NCBI GenBank assembly: GCA_032191425.1 | Contig: CM063452.1 | Span: forward strand, 26,922,001-26,986,000 | Direction of reading: 5' to 3' | DNA: 64,000 nt | Source of the DNA: Lymantria dispar | Taxonomy: Eukaryota; Arthropoda; Insecta; Lepidoptera; Erebidae | Shown: positions 41,111 through 51,148 of the stretch, one piece after another | How positions within the stretch are numbered: the first letter of the stretch is position 1 | Layout: each line of letters starts with the position of its first letter | The notes under the pieces: model-generated | Told to the model about the DNA's origin: nothing | Seen by the model: only the letters and a program-made list of their open reading frames with translations | The model's database searches: none | Program-made: the position numbers and the translations under genes

Positions 41111-42730
41111 TAAACTCATTTGCAAAAAAAACGGGCACCTAAGCAATGAACCATTTCAAATGTTAATATTTCTTTGTTTGATAATTATAGGTAGTTTTAT
41201 CCACACAATTTGCTAAATTAATAAGAAAATAATCGTTTTCATCAGTATTTCATAAAATTTAGATACAATTTATGGGAAATAATGCTAAACCTCGCTAGTA
41301 GTGTATATTCGCTAGTAGTGCATATGCTCATGAAGTAAAAATAAAAAAGTTTTTTTGTTTGTTTTTCTTTAATAAAGTAAAAGCAGATAAATGTTTAGTA
41401 TCGAGTGTGACCCCCTCTAGCTAAAATCACAGCTTGAATTCGTCTGGGCATGCTAGCGAGTATATCCCGGATACTTGCTTGCGGAATACGTTCCCACTCC
41501 GCAGTAATCACATTCTTCAGCTCTCTGATGGTCTACGGAGCCGGGTGTACTGATCTCACACGCCGTTTCAGAACGTCCCAGACATGCTCTATGGGATTGA
41601 GGTCGGGACTTCGAGCTGGCCAATCCAAACGACGAATGCCGACCTCTTGCACATACGCATTAACATCGCGGGATCGGTGGGCGCGAGCATTGTCGTCCAT
41701 AAAAATCGAGTCTTCACCTAGAGCGGCCAATGCGGGTTGTGCATGAGAAATTAGAACTTCCGTTATGTATCGATGCCCAGTCAGTGAGCCGTTTTCAATG
41801 AAGACTAACTCTATACGATCCATTGAATTTATTCCTGCCCAAAACATAACAGAGCCCCCACCATAAGGTGTGATTTCTTCGAAACATGCCTCTGCAAAGC
41901 GTTCTCCTTGTCTTCTTAGCACTCGCCGACGTCGATCTTCACCGAACAGAGATATCCTGGCTTCATCAGAGAACAAAACCCTATTCCAATCGTCTTGAGT
42001 CCATGATTCACAATTTCTAGCGAACCTAAGCCTGTGAACTCTGTGCTCACGGAGTAATTTGGGGCCGCGGGCCGGGCGGTGACTGCGTATATTGGCAGCG
42101 AGAAGCCTCCTCCTGACCGTCCATAGACTAATATGCACATTTCTTACTTCTTGGAGGTTGTTCTTAAGATCCACATACGAAGATTTGCGATTTCTCAATG
42201 CGCGACTCACAAGAAAACGATTATCCCGTGGTTGGGTACATGGTTTTCTTCCAGAACCAGGCCTTCTCTCGACGGAACCAGTCTCCTGATATCGCTGCCA
42301 GGTCCTTTGGACTGTCGAGCGACTAACATTTAGCCTCCTAGCCACGAAACATTGGCTGCAACCCTCTTCAAGCAGCGCGATAATTTTGGTAGCTTTTACC
42401 ACTTTATCTACCATTTTTGATACAGCCAAACAGCATTAAATAAAGCTTTGACAGTCAAGGATATGAAATTAATCGATAAAAATTGAATAAAAGTTATGAA
42501 AGTCGATGTTAACTTCTGGAACTTCGCGCCAAAAATGTAGGATAAAAAGGGGTTTTCTGTAAAAATGAACATCAAATGAAAAATTGAATTTAGAACGTAC
42601 TTTTTTAAATACCACAGCATTTTTAAAACCGGCCAGTAACGTGTACAAACGATTGAAACCTTTTTGGTATTGTATCTTTTTAAATATGAATGAAAATCAA
42701 AACCGCCCGTTTTTTTTGCAAATGAGTTTA
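41111..42730 (-). mobile_element. Tc1-like transposon, 1,620 bp
   Basis: Perfect 26-bp terminal inverted repeats (41111-41136 and 42705-42730) start TAAACTCATTTGC and end with eight A and CGGGC. TA dinucleotides flank the element, as expected for Tc1/mariner. It contains one transposase frame in minus orientation. Perfect termini suggest a recent insertion, although the transposase has a stop codon. Confidence 0.95.
41395..42429 (-). pseudogene. Tc1 DD34E transposase with one stop codon
   Basis: The frame starts MAVSKMVDKVVKATKIIALL and contains an N-terminal helix-turn-helix pair (residues about 10-110). The catalytic triad lies in VLFSDEARISLF, IFMDDNARAHRSRD and DLNPIEHVWDVLKRR. The spacing between the second Asp and the Glu is 34 residues. 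A TAG at 41533-41535 interrupts the C-terminus after SVHPAP. The same frame then continues TIRELKNVITAEWERIPQAS to a natural TAA at 41395. Total length is about 344 codons, normal for Tc1. A later start at MVDKVVKATK is possible. Confidence 0.93.
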
Positions 42731-42839
42731 TATAAATTTCATATGTAAGGATAGGATCGGTGAAAATATGTAGATGTAGAATATGTAGATGTAATTAATG
42801 GTCATAAATGTTTGTCATAATGTTTGTTAATTTAATGAC

Positions 42840-42955
42840 TTTTTTTTTGGTGTGGGTTGCGGTCGGCGTACTCCTCGCACCACTCTGTCCGGGGCGACAG
42901 AGGGCCTAAGCACGCACACCCGCAACCCACGCGCCTACGCCGCCCCAGTCGCCGG
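42840..42955 (-). mobile_element. Family D LINE 3' end with internal deletion
   Basis: The terminal stem region (GTGGGTTGCGG / CCGCAACCCAC, perfect 11 bp) is joined directly to GCGCCTACGCCGCCCCAGTC, the end of the ORF2 region. About 250 bp of 3' UTR is therefore missing. Direct repeats GTTAATTTAATG (42826-42837) and GTTAATTTCATG (42956-42967) flank it. Confidence 0.85.
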
Positions 42956-42967
42956 GTTAATTTCATG

Positions 42968-43598
42968 CCTGTTTTTTAATAAAGAGCCTATTAAATTAGA
43001 ATCAAGAGACTACAAAGAATCAAAATAAATAGCGAAATATAAGCTTGTTTATTATATTAAATGTTGTTTTCAAAATTATGAAATATATACCTACCCTTTT
43101 CTAATTATCTCTTTTAATTTGGGCATAATACTGTTTTCTCAATTACAAAAATCTATACGCTTTTCTAATTGCGTCTTTCAATTTCAATACGATATTAAGA
43201 GATATTTGTTTCCAAATGATTTAACTAAAAGATTAAATCGAAAAGAAATCTAAATCACTTCTTTTTAAATCAAATAGAATTTTCTATTTGCTTGACGGGT
43301 GAGTGCCCTTTGAAGAACAGAATTGGTAATTAAATCTGAAGGTTAAATCCAAGGACAGTTTAAGGTTATGCGGGGAGTGGAGTAGTCCAAATAACAACAT
43401 CCCATGTACAGGCTCATGGGTTTGATGCTCAGACAGGATACTTGTTTGAGCTATCAAGAAATGATTATTCCGAGTCTGGGTGTTATTCCTATTTGTTAAA
43501 TGCAAAAGAACCCCGGCATCAAATTAAATTCCTTAGTGTAGGATGCAGCTTTAAAAATGAAAGTAGAGGAGCAAATCAGAGAGGATAAGATGGAGATA
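42968..43598. other. AT-rich, no assigned feature
   Basis: Nothing recognisable is visible. Confidence 0.4.
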
Positions 43599-44164
43599 TT
43601 AACTTAGTCTGGTAACATACGCTGGTGGCAACCAGTGTATGTTCAATTCAGGGATGACTCTACCATCCACAGTAAACGTGATCATATAGGGGCGATAATG
43701 AAATGTTAAGCCACCGAGGCATTGGCAGTGAAACCGTTCCAATAATTTATGAGACTTCACAACACCTTCGTCATTCTTCACGGTGGGGCTTAGAATTGTT
43801 GGACCATAAGTGGCACAGGATAAAAAGACTAAAAGAGAATAAGAAGATGTACTGATGATTGTGACCTTGATACTCTTAAACTCCAATTCGTTGTAGAGTA
43901 GTATAATTATGTTATAGCAATTTCGGGTTTCTGAAGACTTGATTTAAAACCAGATCCTTGATAACCCACAATCATATTTGGAGTTAGATGGACTGCCGGA
44001 CGGGGCACTAATGATAAGGACCAGGTACCGATAGCCTGCGTATATGGCGTAAGATATGTACGGCATATTATGGTGCTGCTCGCTGTTGCTTCTGCCATCC
44101 TGGACTGATCAGGTGTGGTGTGATCATAGCCCGTCCCCCCAAAATCAAAAGGGATAGATGGCAT
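43599..44164 (-). other. Two adjoining unassigned open frames
   Basis: Minus-strand frames 44164-43907 and about 43930-43599 follow one another with a frame change near 43915. The second contains LSCATYGPTILSPTVKNDEG and KLLERFHCQCLGGLTFHYRP. I recognise no family. The balanced composition differs from the AT-rich surroundings, so this may be a decayed gene or transposon ORF. Confidence 0.3.
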
Positions 44165-44879
44165 AAAACCTGATGATAGTCAGTATGGAATGCGTCATCA
44201 CAGACATAGATTGGTAATGAGTAACTACTTATGATGTATTTACATCAAGCTTTTAAAAACAATTAAAACGTCGATCGACAAGTCTTTCATACTTACGATA
44301 TTGTATACATTTTATATACATGCGGGTAAATAAGTAAGTACACTTGTATATGGTTACAAAGGGAAAGCTTTTAAAGGAAAGGTTATTAATATGAAAGAAC
44401 TGGTTTTATTCATCCAAGCGTGTTGAGTGTTTGGGGTCACGTACTTGAAATAACGTGCGTGTCTCTACATTTTCATGCTGAGGCAATTTTTGGACCTACA
44501 TTGTAATACAATTGGACAGTGTATATGAAGTAGTGATCTGAGAATCGTTTTTCCGTAGTGTTTTTCGATTCTTATTTGGGAGAATTGTTTCTAGCGTTTT
44601 TGTATACTGCAACGTAAAATAAAGATTATTAATGCAGTGTGGTTGGTGTTTCTAAATAAGTAAAATTGAAAATTTTGAAAAATCCCCGACACAAACTAAA
44701 ATAATAAAAAAAAATATTACGTTCTCTTTAATATAATAGGAATCATCAATTAATTGTCATTTAACGATTATACTGGCACGCGTGAAGAACTTAATTGAGT
44801 AATCATACGCCATTACATTATTTTGGAAAAGAGCTGATACTCTTACATTGCTGAACCGATATTAACTAAACATAGCGAA
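44165..44879. other. AT-rich, no recognisable feature
   Basis: Nothing recognisable is visible. Confidence 0.45.
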
Positions 44880-45035
44880 GAACCATCGCAAGGAAACTCG
44901 CTTTCAAATGAAAAACACCGTATCGAAATCGGTCCATCCGTTTGAGAGCTACGATGCCGCAGACAGATACACGTACATAGACAGACAGACATCGACGTCA
45001 AAATTATAATACCCTCTTTTTACGCCGGGAATTAA
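44880..45035 (+). repeat. Unnamed lepidopteran-type repeat
   Basis: It contains CGAAATCGGTCCATCCGTTT, GCCGCAGACAGATACACGTA and ATAATACCCTCTTTTTACGC followed by CGGG. I recognise this ending from recurrent insect repeats but cannot assign a class. Confidence 0.5.
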
Positions 45036-45159
45036 ATAATGATTTTTTTACCTAGGGATAGTCTATTGCAGATACGAGAGTAGACTGCTATATAAAACTA
45101 ACAGTTTCATACTTTTAGTGTGGTGAGGTATTTTTGAAATAATGTCTGTAATACATTCA

Positions 45160-45280
45160 TCATGATCATCATCATTACTCTCTGCTCATAAACCTCCCAC
45201 TGCGGAACTCGAGCCTCCTCCGAATAGGAGGAGAATTGAGCTATTCCACGTTGGTCAGGCGGATAGGTAAAGGGTTATAT
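45160..45280 (+). repeat. Family C repeat, 5' half
   Basis: It runs from the ATCATCATCA start to TTGGTCAGGCGGATAGGTAA and then loses similarity. Confidence 0.75.
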
Positions 45281-45361
45281 TCCATATGTTTGTGTTATTT
45301 TTGGTTGTTGCATAGCATTTAGGGATCGTTGGTGAAAACAGTTTATATTATATTTAGCAAA

Positions 45362-45981
45362 TGCCCGCGTTTTCATCTATGTAGTGCCCGTTCCAGTGGA
45401 AATACCGAGATAAAATATAGTTAAGATAAAAAATACCTAGATGTAAAATATTATTAAAATCGGTCCAGCCGTTTTGAAGATAACCCGGAACGAACAGAAA
45501 GATATGAAAAAAAAGGAGCCGTCGCTCAGGACGCCTGGCAGATGCGAAACATCGAAATTATTTTGTACAAGTATATGTATATGCATAAAAGAACAGATTA
45601 TGACAGGAACTAATATGGCATAAAGTATTAACAATATATTACGATTTTTTTTCCAGAAAATGATAATTTTTATTCAATAAACATTTACTTTCATTAGTAT
45701 ACACAATAGGTGTGCTTAGATTAATGATTTATTTTGAGATCACTAGATGGCGTTGTATAAAATTCTAAAACAAGTTATGGTTTTGTTACACAAATGTACA
45801 TATCTAAGCGTGGCGTTAACGCCACGCCAACGATGAGGTTCACTACTCGCCTATAGATGTTGCACATCAAAATATTTAAATTGGTTTTTAGGCATAAGTA
45901 TCGTGTACATAACCGCATGAGCATAAAAAACGTATTATTTTGACATACTAAACAGACACTTCAATTTTATTTGTATAGATT
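45362..45981 (-). mobile_element. Hel-B-like Helitron, decayed and interrupted
   Basis: The left part (45362-45500) matches the 3' half of Hel-B and the right part (45893-45981) its 5' end. About 390 bp of unrelated DNA lies between, so it was probably invaded and then degraded. Confidence 0.6.
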
Positions 45982-46384
45982 TCAAACAAATATCAGACTT
46001 AATACTTACTATTATCTGATATAGCAAAGTCAAACAGCCACATATGTCATTTCTCTGATATATCTTTAGTACAAAACGAAATATATACTTGGATTTAGGT
46101 TAACCCACTTTCATAAAGACATAACACAACAATATTCTAAGACGTTAAATTATCGTTCAATCTTGAAACTTGCGAGTATAGATACCAAGTTGACATTATC
46201 GCTGAATGTTGCATACTAAACTTGTTCCAGTCTGGTTTGAACGGGTTCTACATTAATTTCAATTGGATTGGTTATCGATAACGCCAACTAATTAGGTCTA
46301 GTGTCGTTGATGAATATTTAATCAAGTGCTGTTACGCTTCAAGCGCTTTAGAAATTGTAGATGTTTTATAATATAGGTGTACAC
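45982..46384. other. AT-rich, no recognisable feature
   Basis: Nothing recognisable is visible. Confidence 0.45.
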
Positions 46385-46650
46385 TCATCATTAATACAGC
46401 TTATATTCGTACCATTACTGAGCTCGAGCCTCCTTCATGACAGGAGGGGAATTGACCTACATTATCACGCTGGTCAGTCGGTTTGGTACAGGGTTTTATA
46501 TCTAGTTTTTTTTTCTCTCTTATTTTACGCTTATCATTATGCCTTAGCAGTCTTCTATGACAGCCACGGGCATGAAAGCACACCCATGGGCGTGGGCAAG
46601 AAAGAGGGTGGTGAATGGTATTATTACTCCATCACCACACGGAAAATATA
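46385..46650 (+). repeat. Family C repeat
   Basis: A complete plus-strand copy with a small insertion around the CACGGGCATGAAAGCACACC segment. Confidence 0.8.
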
Positions 46651-46664
46651 GTTACATTAATCTA

Positions 46665-46760
46665 TACTAATATTAGAAAGCTGCGGAGTTTGTGTAGTTG
46701 CCTATCGAAAGGATAATTTAGAACGTTTGCTCTGGCAACATTCGTGATGCCTTGAATGGT
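46665..46760 (+). mobile_element. Helitron-like 5' end fragment
   Basis: It begins TCTATACTAATATTAGAAAG followed by CTGCGGAGTTTGT. This is a known Helitron-like start, and the 3' half is missing. Confidence 0.5.
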
Positions 46761-46812
46761 TTAGTAGCGAAAAAGGGGTATAAATAGCAGGTTCTAACTT
46801 GTAGACGGTATT

Positions 46813-47168
46813 GATCCATCCGACGTCCTCGTCACGTCCTCGACGAAGAAGACGACAACATCACACTCGCTCAACGTAGAGCCTACACGGCCCGCGAGGC
46901 CTTAACACATAAGTATCCGCGGTTCCGCCCTCGCCGTCGAGGTGCGAAACCGCGCCGCGCAAAAAACATTAATCAAAACGTGGGCACGCCCACTTTGCCT
47001 CCAGCGACGCCCCAAGCGGAGGTCCGTTCCCCACAGAGGGAGCCCTTGGGCGATGACGCTTAGCTTACTTTTCTCCGGGTTGAGAGCCCTCAGCGCTCAC
47101 CCATAGTCCGCGTCAAGCTGTCAAGGCCATCTGCGGCCAACAGCTGTACACACACAAAAAAAAAATGC
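46813..47168 (+). mobile_element. Family J retroposon with ORF end and poly(A)
   Basis: The insert contains the end of an open frame (46815-47063), a short 3' UTR with GGGTTGAGAGCCCTCAGCGC and a 10-A run. It is flanked by AGACGGTATT at 46803-46812 and 47169-47178. The 3' UTR matches the insert at 25102-25194, so this is a multicopy retroposon rather than a unique processed pseudogene. The class is not identified. Confidence 0.75.
46815..47063 (+). pseudogene. Family J ORF C-terminus, 5'-truncated
   Basis: The frame reads SIRRPRHVLDEEDDNITLAQ, RRAYTAREALTHKYPRFRPR and RRGAKPRRAKNINQN, with a proline-rich end and stop TAG at 47061. An acidic DEEDD cluster is followed by an arginine-rich basic block. 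A homologous stretch at 48136-48283 shares the residues with many synonymous codon differences, evidence that the parent sequence codes for protein. Function unknown; no catalytic motif is visible. Confidence 0.6.
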
Positions 47169-47546
47169 AGACGGTATTCGGTTGTAATCTTTATTGGGTA
47201 ATGGTGAATAGCCAGTACTGTCGGCCGATCACTATTGCCAAAACTTTTGCTACCTATATACGACTAGCAACCCGCCCTCACTTCGGTTACAATCTACGCG
47301 GGTAAGGCACCCGCGTAGTTCCCGTGGAATACCGAGATAAAATATAGCCTAATTTGCTCAGGGTAGTGTTGCCCAAAAAAGTCTTGGTCTTGCGGTCTTG
47401 GTCTTGGTCTTGCGAGAAATGCGAGACCGAGACCAAGACCAAGACCGCTTAATTTTTGCAAGACCAAGACCAAGACTGGCCCTGCAAGACTTGAGCAAGA
47501 CCAAGACTGGGCCTGCAAGAGTCTTGCGGTCTTGCATTTAATTCAA

Positions 47547-47782
47547 ATCACCATTTCAGCTTATATACGGTTGAGCTCGTGTCTTCTACATAACAGGAGG
47601 AGAATCGGCCGTGGCCGGAGGGGAATCGCCACGGTGATCGGCCGTGTTGTTACAGGTCATACATGTCAAGTTTTCCTTCTCTTGCACCGATGTTATATAT
47701 TATAGCCCTTAGTCGTGGGTTCGCAGTCACGGGTAAAATAGGGGGTGATGAATTATATTCTTACTCCGTCACTACACGGCAA
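47547..47782 (+). repeat. Family C repeat inside the hAT element
   Basis: A plus-strand copy with a duplicated GGAGGGGAATCG / CGGCCGTG stretch in its middle. Confidence 0.7.
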
Positions 47783-48135
47783 GTCAAATCAGTCTTGAGA
47801 TATCCATCTATTGGCCAATCGATTCCCAATGTTGGTGTTGGCTTTTCAGAATTACTCTTCGGAAAGGCTTAAGGACAAAAATACCGTAATCACGAGAGTG
47901 CTCTTGCCCATTATACATATTTATATATCCGTTTATTCATTAGCCCAACGACGTTCACTGTTGGACATAGAAATATGCCTACAATTAATCTATATAAATG
48001 TCCATGTAGGGACAGAGTACGATCACCATCAGGCAGTACATGAAGCGTTGCTCCCAGAGCTATTTTGCCTCTGCCACAACTCACCCCAATCCACTAGTGG
48101 TTGGGGCGGTAAACTACGTCTCCTTAAAAATATCC

Positions 48136-48283
48136 GCGGTTCGACGTCCTCGTCATCTTCTTGAAGAAGAAGATGACGCTATTATGATCGCCCAAGAAAG
48201 GACCTACACAGCTCGCGTAGCGATAACAGATAAAACTCCGCGGTATCGGCCTCGCCGTCGAGGTCGAAAACCGCGCCGCGTAA
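48136..48283 (+). pseudogene. Family J ORF homologue inside the hAT element
   Basis: The frame reads AVRRPRHLLEEEDDAIMIAQ, ERTYTARVAITDKTPRYRPR and RRGRKPRRVK. It aligns without gaps to the peptide at 46818-46965. The open frame extends from 48040 to 48312, but similarity covers only this part. It was either captured by the hAT element or came with an insertion. Confidence 0.6.
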
Positions 48284-48524
48284 AAGTCATCATTAGGTTC
48301 GCGCAAATCTAATACCTATTTATACTGTCGAAATTTTACATGCTTACATATATCCTGTCTGTACATACCTACATAATGCACAAAATTTAAGGCATAAACT
48401 CTTAGACACACATTTTTGTAATCACTATAACTTTTACGTTATATTGTTTTTGTGTAATATACATTCTAATTATGATCTATGACTGTTGAACTACAACATA
48501 CATGAACAGTTGTCCCATAACCTG

Positions 48525-48692
48525 ATACATCCTGTGTATATAACATATGTGCAAGAGAAGTGAAACTAGAAAGAAAACCCTGTACCAACATGTCTGACCA
48601 GCGTGGTATAGTAGATCAATTTTCCTCTTACTGGAAGGAATCTTAAGCCCAGCAGTGGCACTTTTATGAGCTGTGACGATGACGACGAATAT
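48525..48692 (-). repeat. Family C repeat inside the hAT element
   Basis: A minus-strand partial copy ending in GACGATGACGACGA. Confidence 0.75.
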
Positions 48693-49522
48693 CATACATT
48701 TTACAAGTATTAAAACCATAAAATTTTAAATCAGTTTTATATGTTCTTGAATAAATAGTATATTAAGAGCTACATGGATCCAGCGGCCAAAGTATTTATA
48801 TAGGCAATAGAGCAACAGGTTTTTTCAAGTATCCAGAGTATCAGTAACTAAACTGGAAATACAATAGATACATACCACTTAACTTGAAGGGGAATATAAT
48901 CAATCGCATTAATTGTAAAATATCGCATTGATTATAAAATGACATAAAATTTATTGTATCAACTGCCTCGTATGGTGACGTCTTAAGAAAATAGGGTCGA
49001 AAGTCCTGTCATAAGAGTAGTAACGCTGTCTAATGGAACACCAGGGGAATAGAAGAGTAATTTTCTCCAGTGGTAAGTATTGTATTCAATAGTGAAATAT
49101 GGGCTAGCAGATGGATAGATAGGATAGGATATTTGAATAATTTAGTTGGATTTTTCATTGCCATGATAAATTACTGTTACGTTATTCTAACTGCAAAACT
49201 TTGCGAGACTCTTGCTACAATACCAAGACTCGGGTGCGCAAGACCAAGACCAAGACGAGACCAGGTGTGATGTTGCAAGACCAAGACCGGTCCAAGTCTC
49301 GTCTTGGTCTTGCATTTGGGCAACACTAGCTCAGGGATAATGTAGCTTTTCAATGGTGAAAGAATTTTTGAAATCAGTACAGTAGTTTTTGAGTTTATTC
49401 ATTATAAACATACACATAAAAATACAAAATTTTCCTCTTTATAATATTAGTGTAGATGATAGATTATAGAAGAGTACATATATCATCGAACACAATTAGA
49501 ATAAGCTTAAGATTATGATATA

Positions 49523-49760
49523 CTAGCTGACTCGGCGAACTTCGTACCGCCCTAATTTTTTTCGTAAATTTATTTTATAAATTGCCGAATATATAGTCTC
49601 TAACGGAAGAACCATTACAGCTTTGTCAGGAAAGATTCAATCGTCTTGGTCGCGGCATTTTTAATGATGATTCAAAGAGAACACTCATTACTGATTATTG
49701 ATTTCTGAAAAAATTATAATTATCACATTTTCAACCATACTTAACTATAGACAAAATTAC
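49523..49760 (-). mobile_element. Helitron-like repeat ending in CTAG
   Basis: The minus strand ends CGAAGTTCGCCGAGTCAGCT AG, a terminus I know from Helitron-like lepidopteran repeats. A related end is at 61915-61945. The 5' border is uncertain. Confidence 0.5.
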
Positions 49761-49839
49761 GTTTAGCTGTCATTGGCATTTTGTTATTACATATCAAATG
49801 CGTTTTTTATCCTACGTTTCTTATAGTGACTTATATTCT

Positions 49840-49894
49840 CTTTGACATGAATTTCGGCGCGAATATGGAAATGTCATGTTAAGCTCAAGAGCTA
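49840..49894 (+). repeat. Family I repeat, left part
   Basis: GCGCGAATATGGAAATGTCA followed by TGTTAAGCTCAAGAGCTA matches the inverse of 12720-12750. The copy resumes after LINE-2 at 54626, so LINE-2 landed inside it. Confidence 0.6.
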
Positions 49895-51148
49895 CTGGCG
49901 GCTCTGGAGGCGAGACTGCCCCCGGAGCCCCGACTCCGGCCGCCGCTGGCTGCGGATAGGCCGAAAGCCGTGGCGTCAACCCCTGCCGCGCTACCCTGCC
50001 AGGGTGGGCGCGTAGGAAACTACGCTGCGGCCGTTGCTGGGCCGAAGCCCAAGGGACCCGCCGTGAAAAAGAAGGTGGCACCGGCTCCTGTTAAGGCCGG
50101 ACTCCAGCCGCTGCCGGCAAATGCACCGTCGGTGGCGGCCAACGCAGCCGCGGCCGTGACTGCTGTGCTCGGCACCCCTGCCGTGTCTGAAGAGGGTTGG
50201 CAGACGGCCGAGCGCAGCCGAAAAAGTCGCGGCCAGAAGAGGAGAGCGGAGGCCAAAAGCGCCGCCAAAGCCTCCGCTCCCAAGGCAGGAGCCGGTAACA
50301 AGAGGTCGCGCAGGAGGCTCCGGCCGCCAAAGTCAGCCGCGGTGGTGATCACCGTCCTGCCTGAGGCGGCCGAGAACGGCCTCAGCTATGAGGCCGTCTT
50401 ACGTCGCGCCCGGCGGGAGCTTGACGTCTCCGATGTAGGAGGCGTCGAAGCCAGGACCCGCAAGGCCCGGACAGGGGCTCGGATTTTAGAGTTCCCTGGG
50501 GCCGAGGGCGCCAAGACGGCCGATAGCATGGCCGCGAAGCTGAGGGGTTTGTTTGCTGCGGAGGATGGCGTCAAGATCGCCAGACCCGTCAAGTGTGCGG
50601 AACTGCGGGTCACGGGTCTGGACGACTCCGTGACGGTGGATGACATCCGGGAGGCCATCGTCTCGAAAACCGGATGTCCCGTGGACACCGTCCGAATTGG
50701 CGCCATCCGCCCTGGTCCGGGCGGCGTCGGTGCTGCCTGGGTGCAGTGCCCGGTGGAGTCGGCCAAGCAATTGGCCGGCTCAGGCAGGCTCCTCGTGGGC
50801 TGGAGCTCAGCGCGGGTGACCGTGCTGGAGTCCCGGCCTGCGAGGTGCTACAAGTGCATGGCGGTCGGACACACTCGGCCGACATGCACTAACTGCTTTG
50901 ACTGCAGCGACCTTTGTTTCCGCTGCGGTCAACCCGGGCATAAGGCGGCATCGTGCGCCGCCACTCCCCACTGCCCCGCGTGTGCGGCGGGCAATAGGCC
51001 CGCCAAGCACCGCATGGGGAGCAAGGAGTGCAAACCCCCGGCTTCGGCCCCAAAGGGGCGGAGCGGTCCGACGACCCCGGCCGCTCCCGCCCCTAGCGCG
51101 ACCCAATCGCCCGCCAGCGTGGAGGAGGTAATGGATACGGCCCACTAA
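49895..51148 (+). CDS. LINE-2 ORF1, missing its N-terminus
   Basis: The frame is open from the insertion point and has lost its own start codon. It encodes LAALEARLPPEPRLRPPLAA, then a basic alanine/lysine-rich region with a KKRRAE-like cluster. A conserved domain (VTGLDDSVTVDDIREAIVSK) precedes three zinc knuckles: CYKCMAVGHTRPTC, CFRCGQPGHKAASC and CPACAAGNRPAKHRMGSKEC. The role in the family is binding element RNA. The stop TAA overlaps the ORF2 start as TAATG (51146-51150). That arrangement is known to permit termination-reinitiation in the related SART1 element. Confidence 0.9.
   Translation: MAALEARLPPEPRLRPPLAADRPKAVASTPAALPCQGGRVGNYAAAVAGPKPKGPAVKKKVAPAPVKAGLQPLPANAPSVAANAAAAVTAVLGTPAVSEEGWQTAERSRKSRGQKRRAEAKSAAKASAPKAGAGNKRSRRRLRPPKSAAVVITVLPEAAENGLSYEAVLRRARRELDVSDVGGVEARTRKARTGARILEFPGAEGAKTADSMAAKLRGLFAAEDGVKIARPVKCAELRVTGLDDSVTVDDIREAIVSKTGCPVDTVRIGAIRPGPGGVGAAWVQCPVESAKQLAGSGRLLVGWSSARVTVLESRPARCYKCMAVGHTRPTCTNCFDCSDLCFRCGQPGHKAASCAATPHCPACAAGNRPAKHRMGSKECKPPASAPKGRSGPTTPAAPAPSATQSPASVEEVMDTAH

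Larger units (their letters stand above)
47364..49328. mobile_element. Non-autonomous hAT transposon, 1,965 bp
   Basis: The terminal inverted repeats are TAGTGTTGCCCAAA at both ends. They are flanked by perfect 8-bp duplications GCTCAGGG (47356-47363 and 49329-49336), the hallmark of hAT elements. Subterminal arrays of CTTGGTCTTG (left) and CAAGACCAAGAC (right) occupy roughly the outer 120-170 bp. No transposase is present. The interior holds two family C copies (47547-47782 and 48525-48692) and a tract homologous to the family J ORF. Confidence 0.92.
47264..49456 (-). mobile_element. Hel-A-like Helitron split by a hAT element
   Basis: The outer parts (47264-47363 and 49329-49456) form a minus-strand Helitron running from TCTACACTAATATTATAAAG to GGGTTGCTAG, between A and T. 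The hAT element at 47364-49328 interrupts it. Confidence 0.8.

Noticed and set aside
47378..47535. CRISPR-like array of short repeats (CTTGGTCTTG)
   Set aside because: The units are irregular without spacers of constant length and lie at the ends of a hAT element; they are subterminal repeats in a eukaryotic genome.
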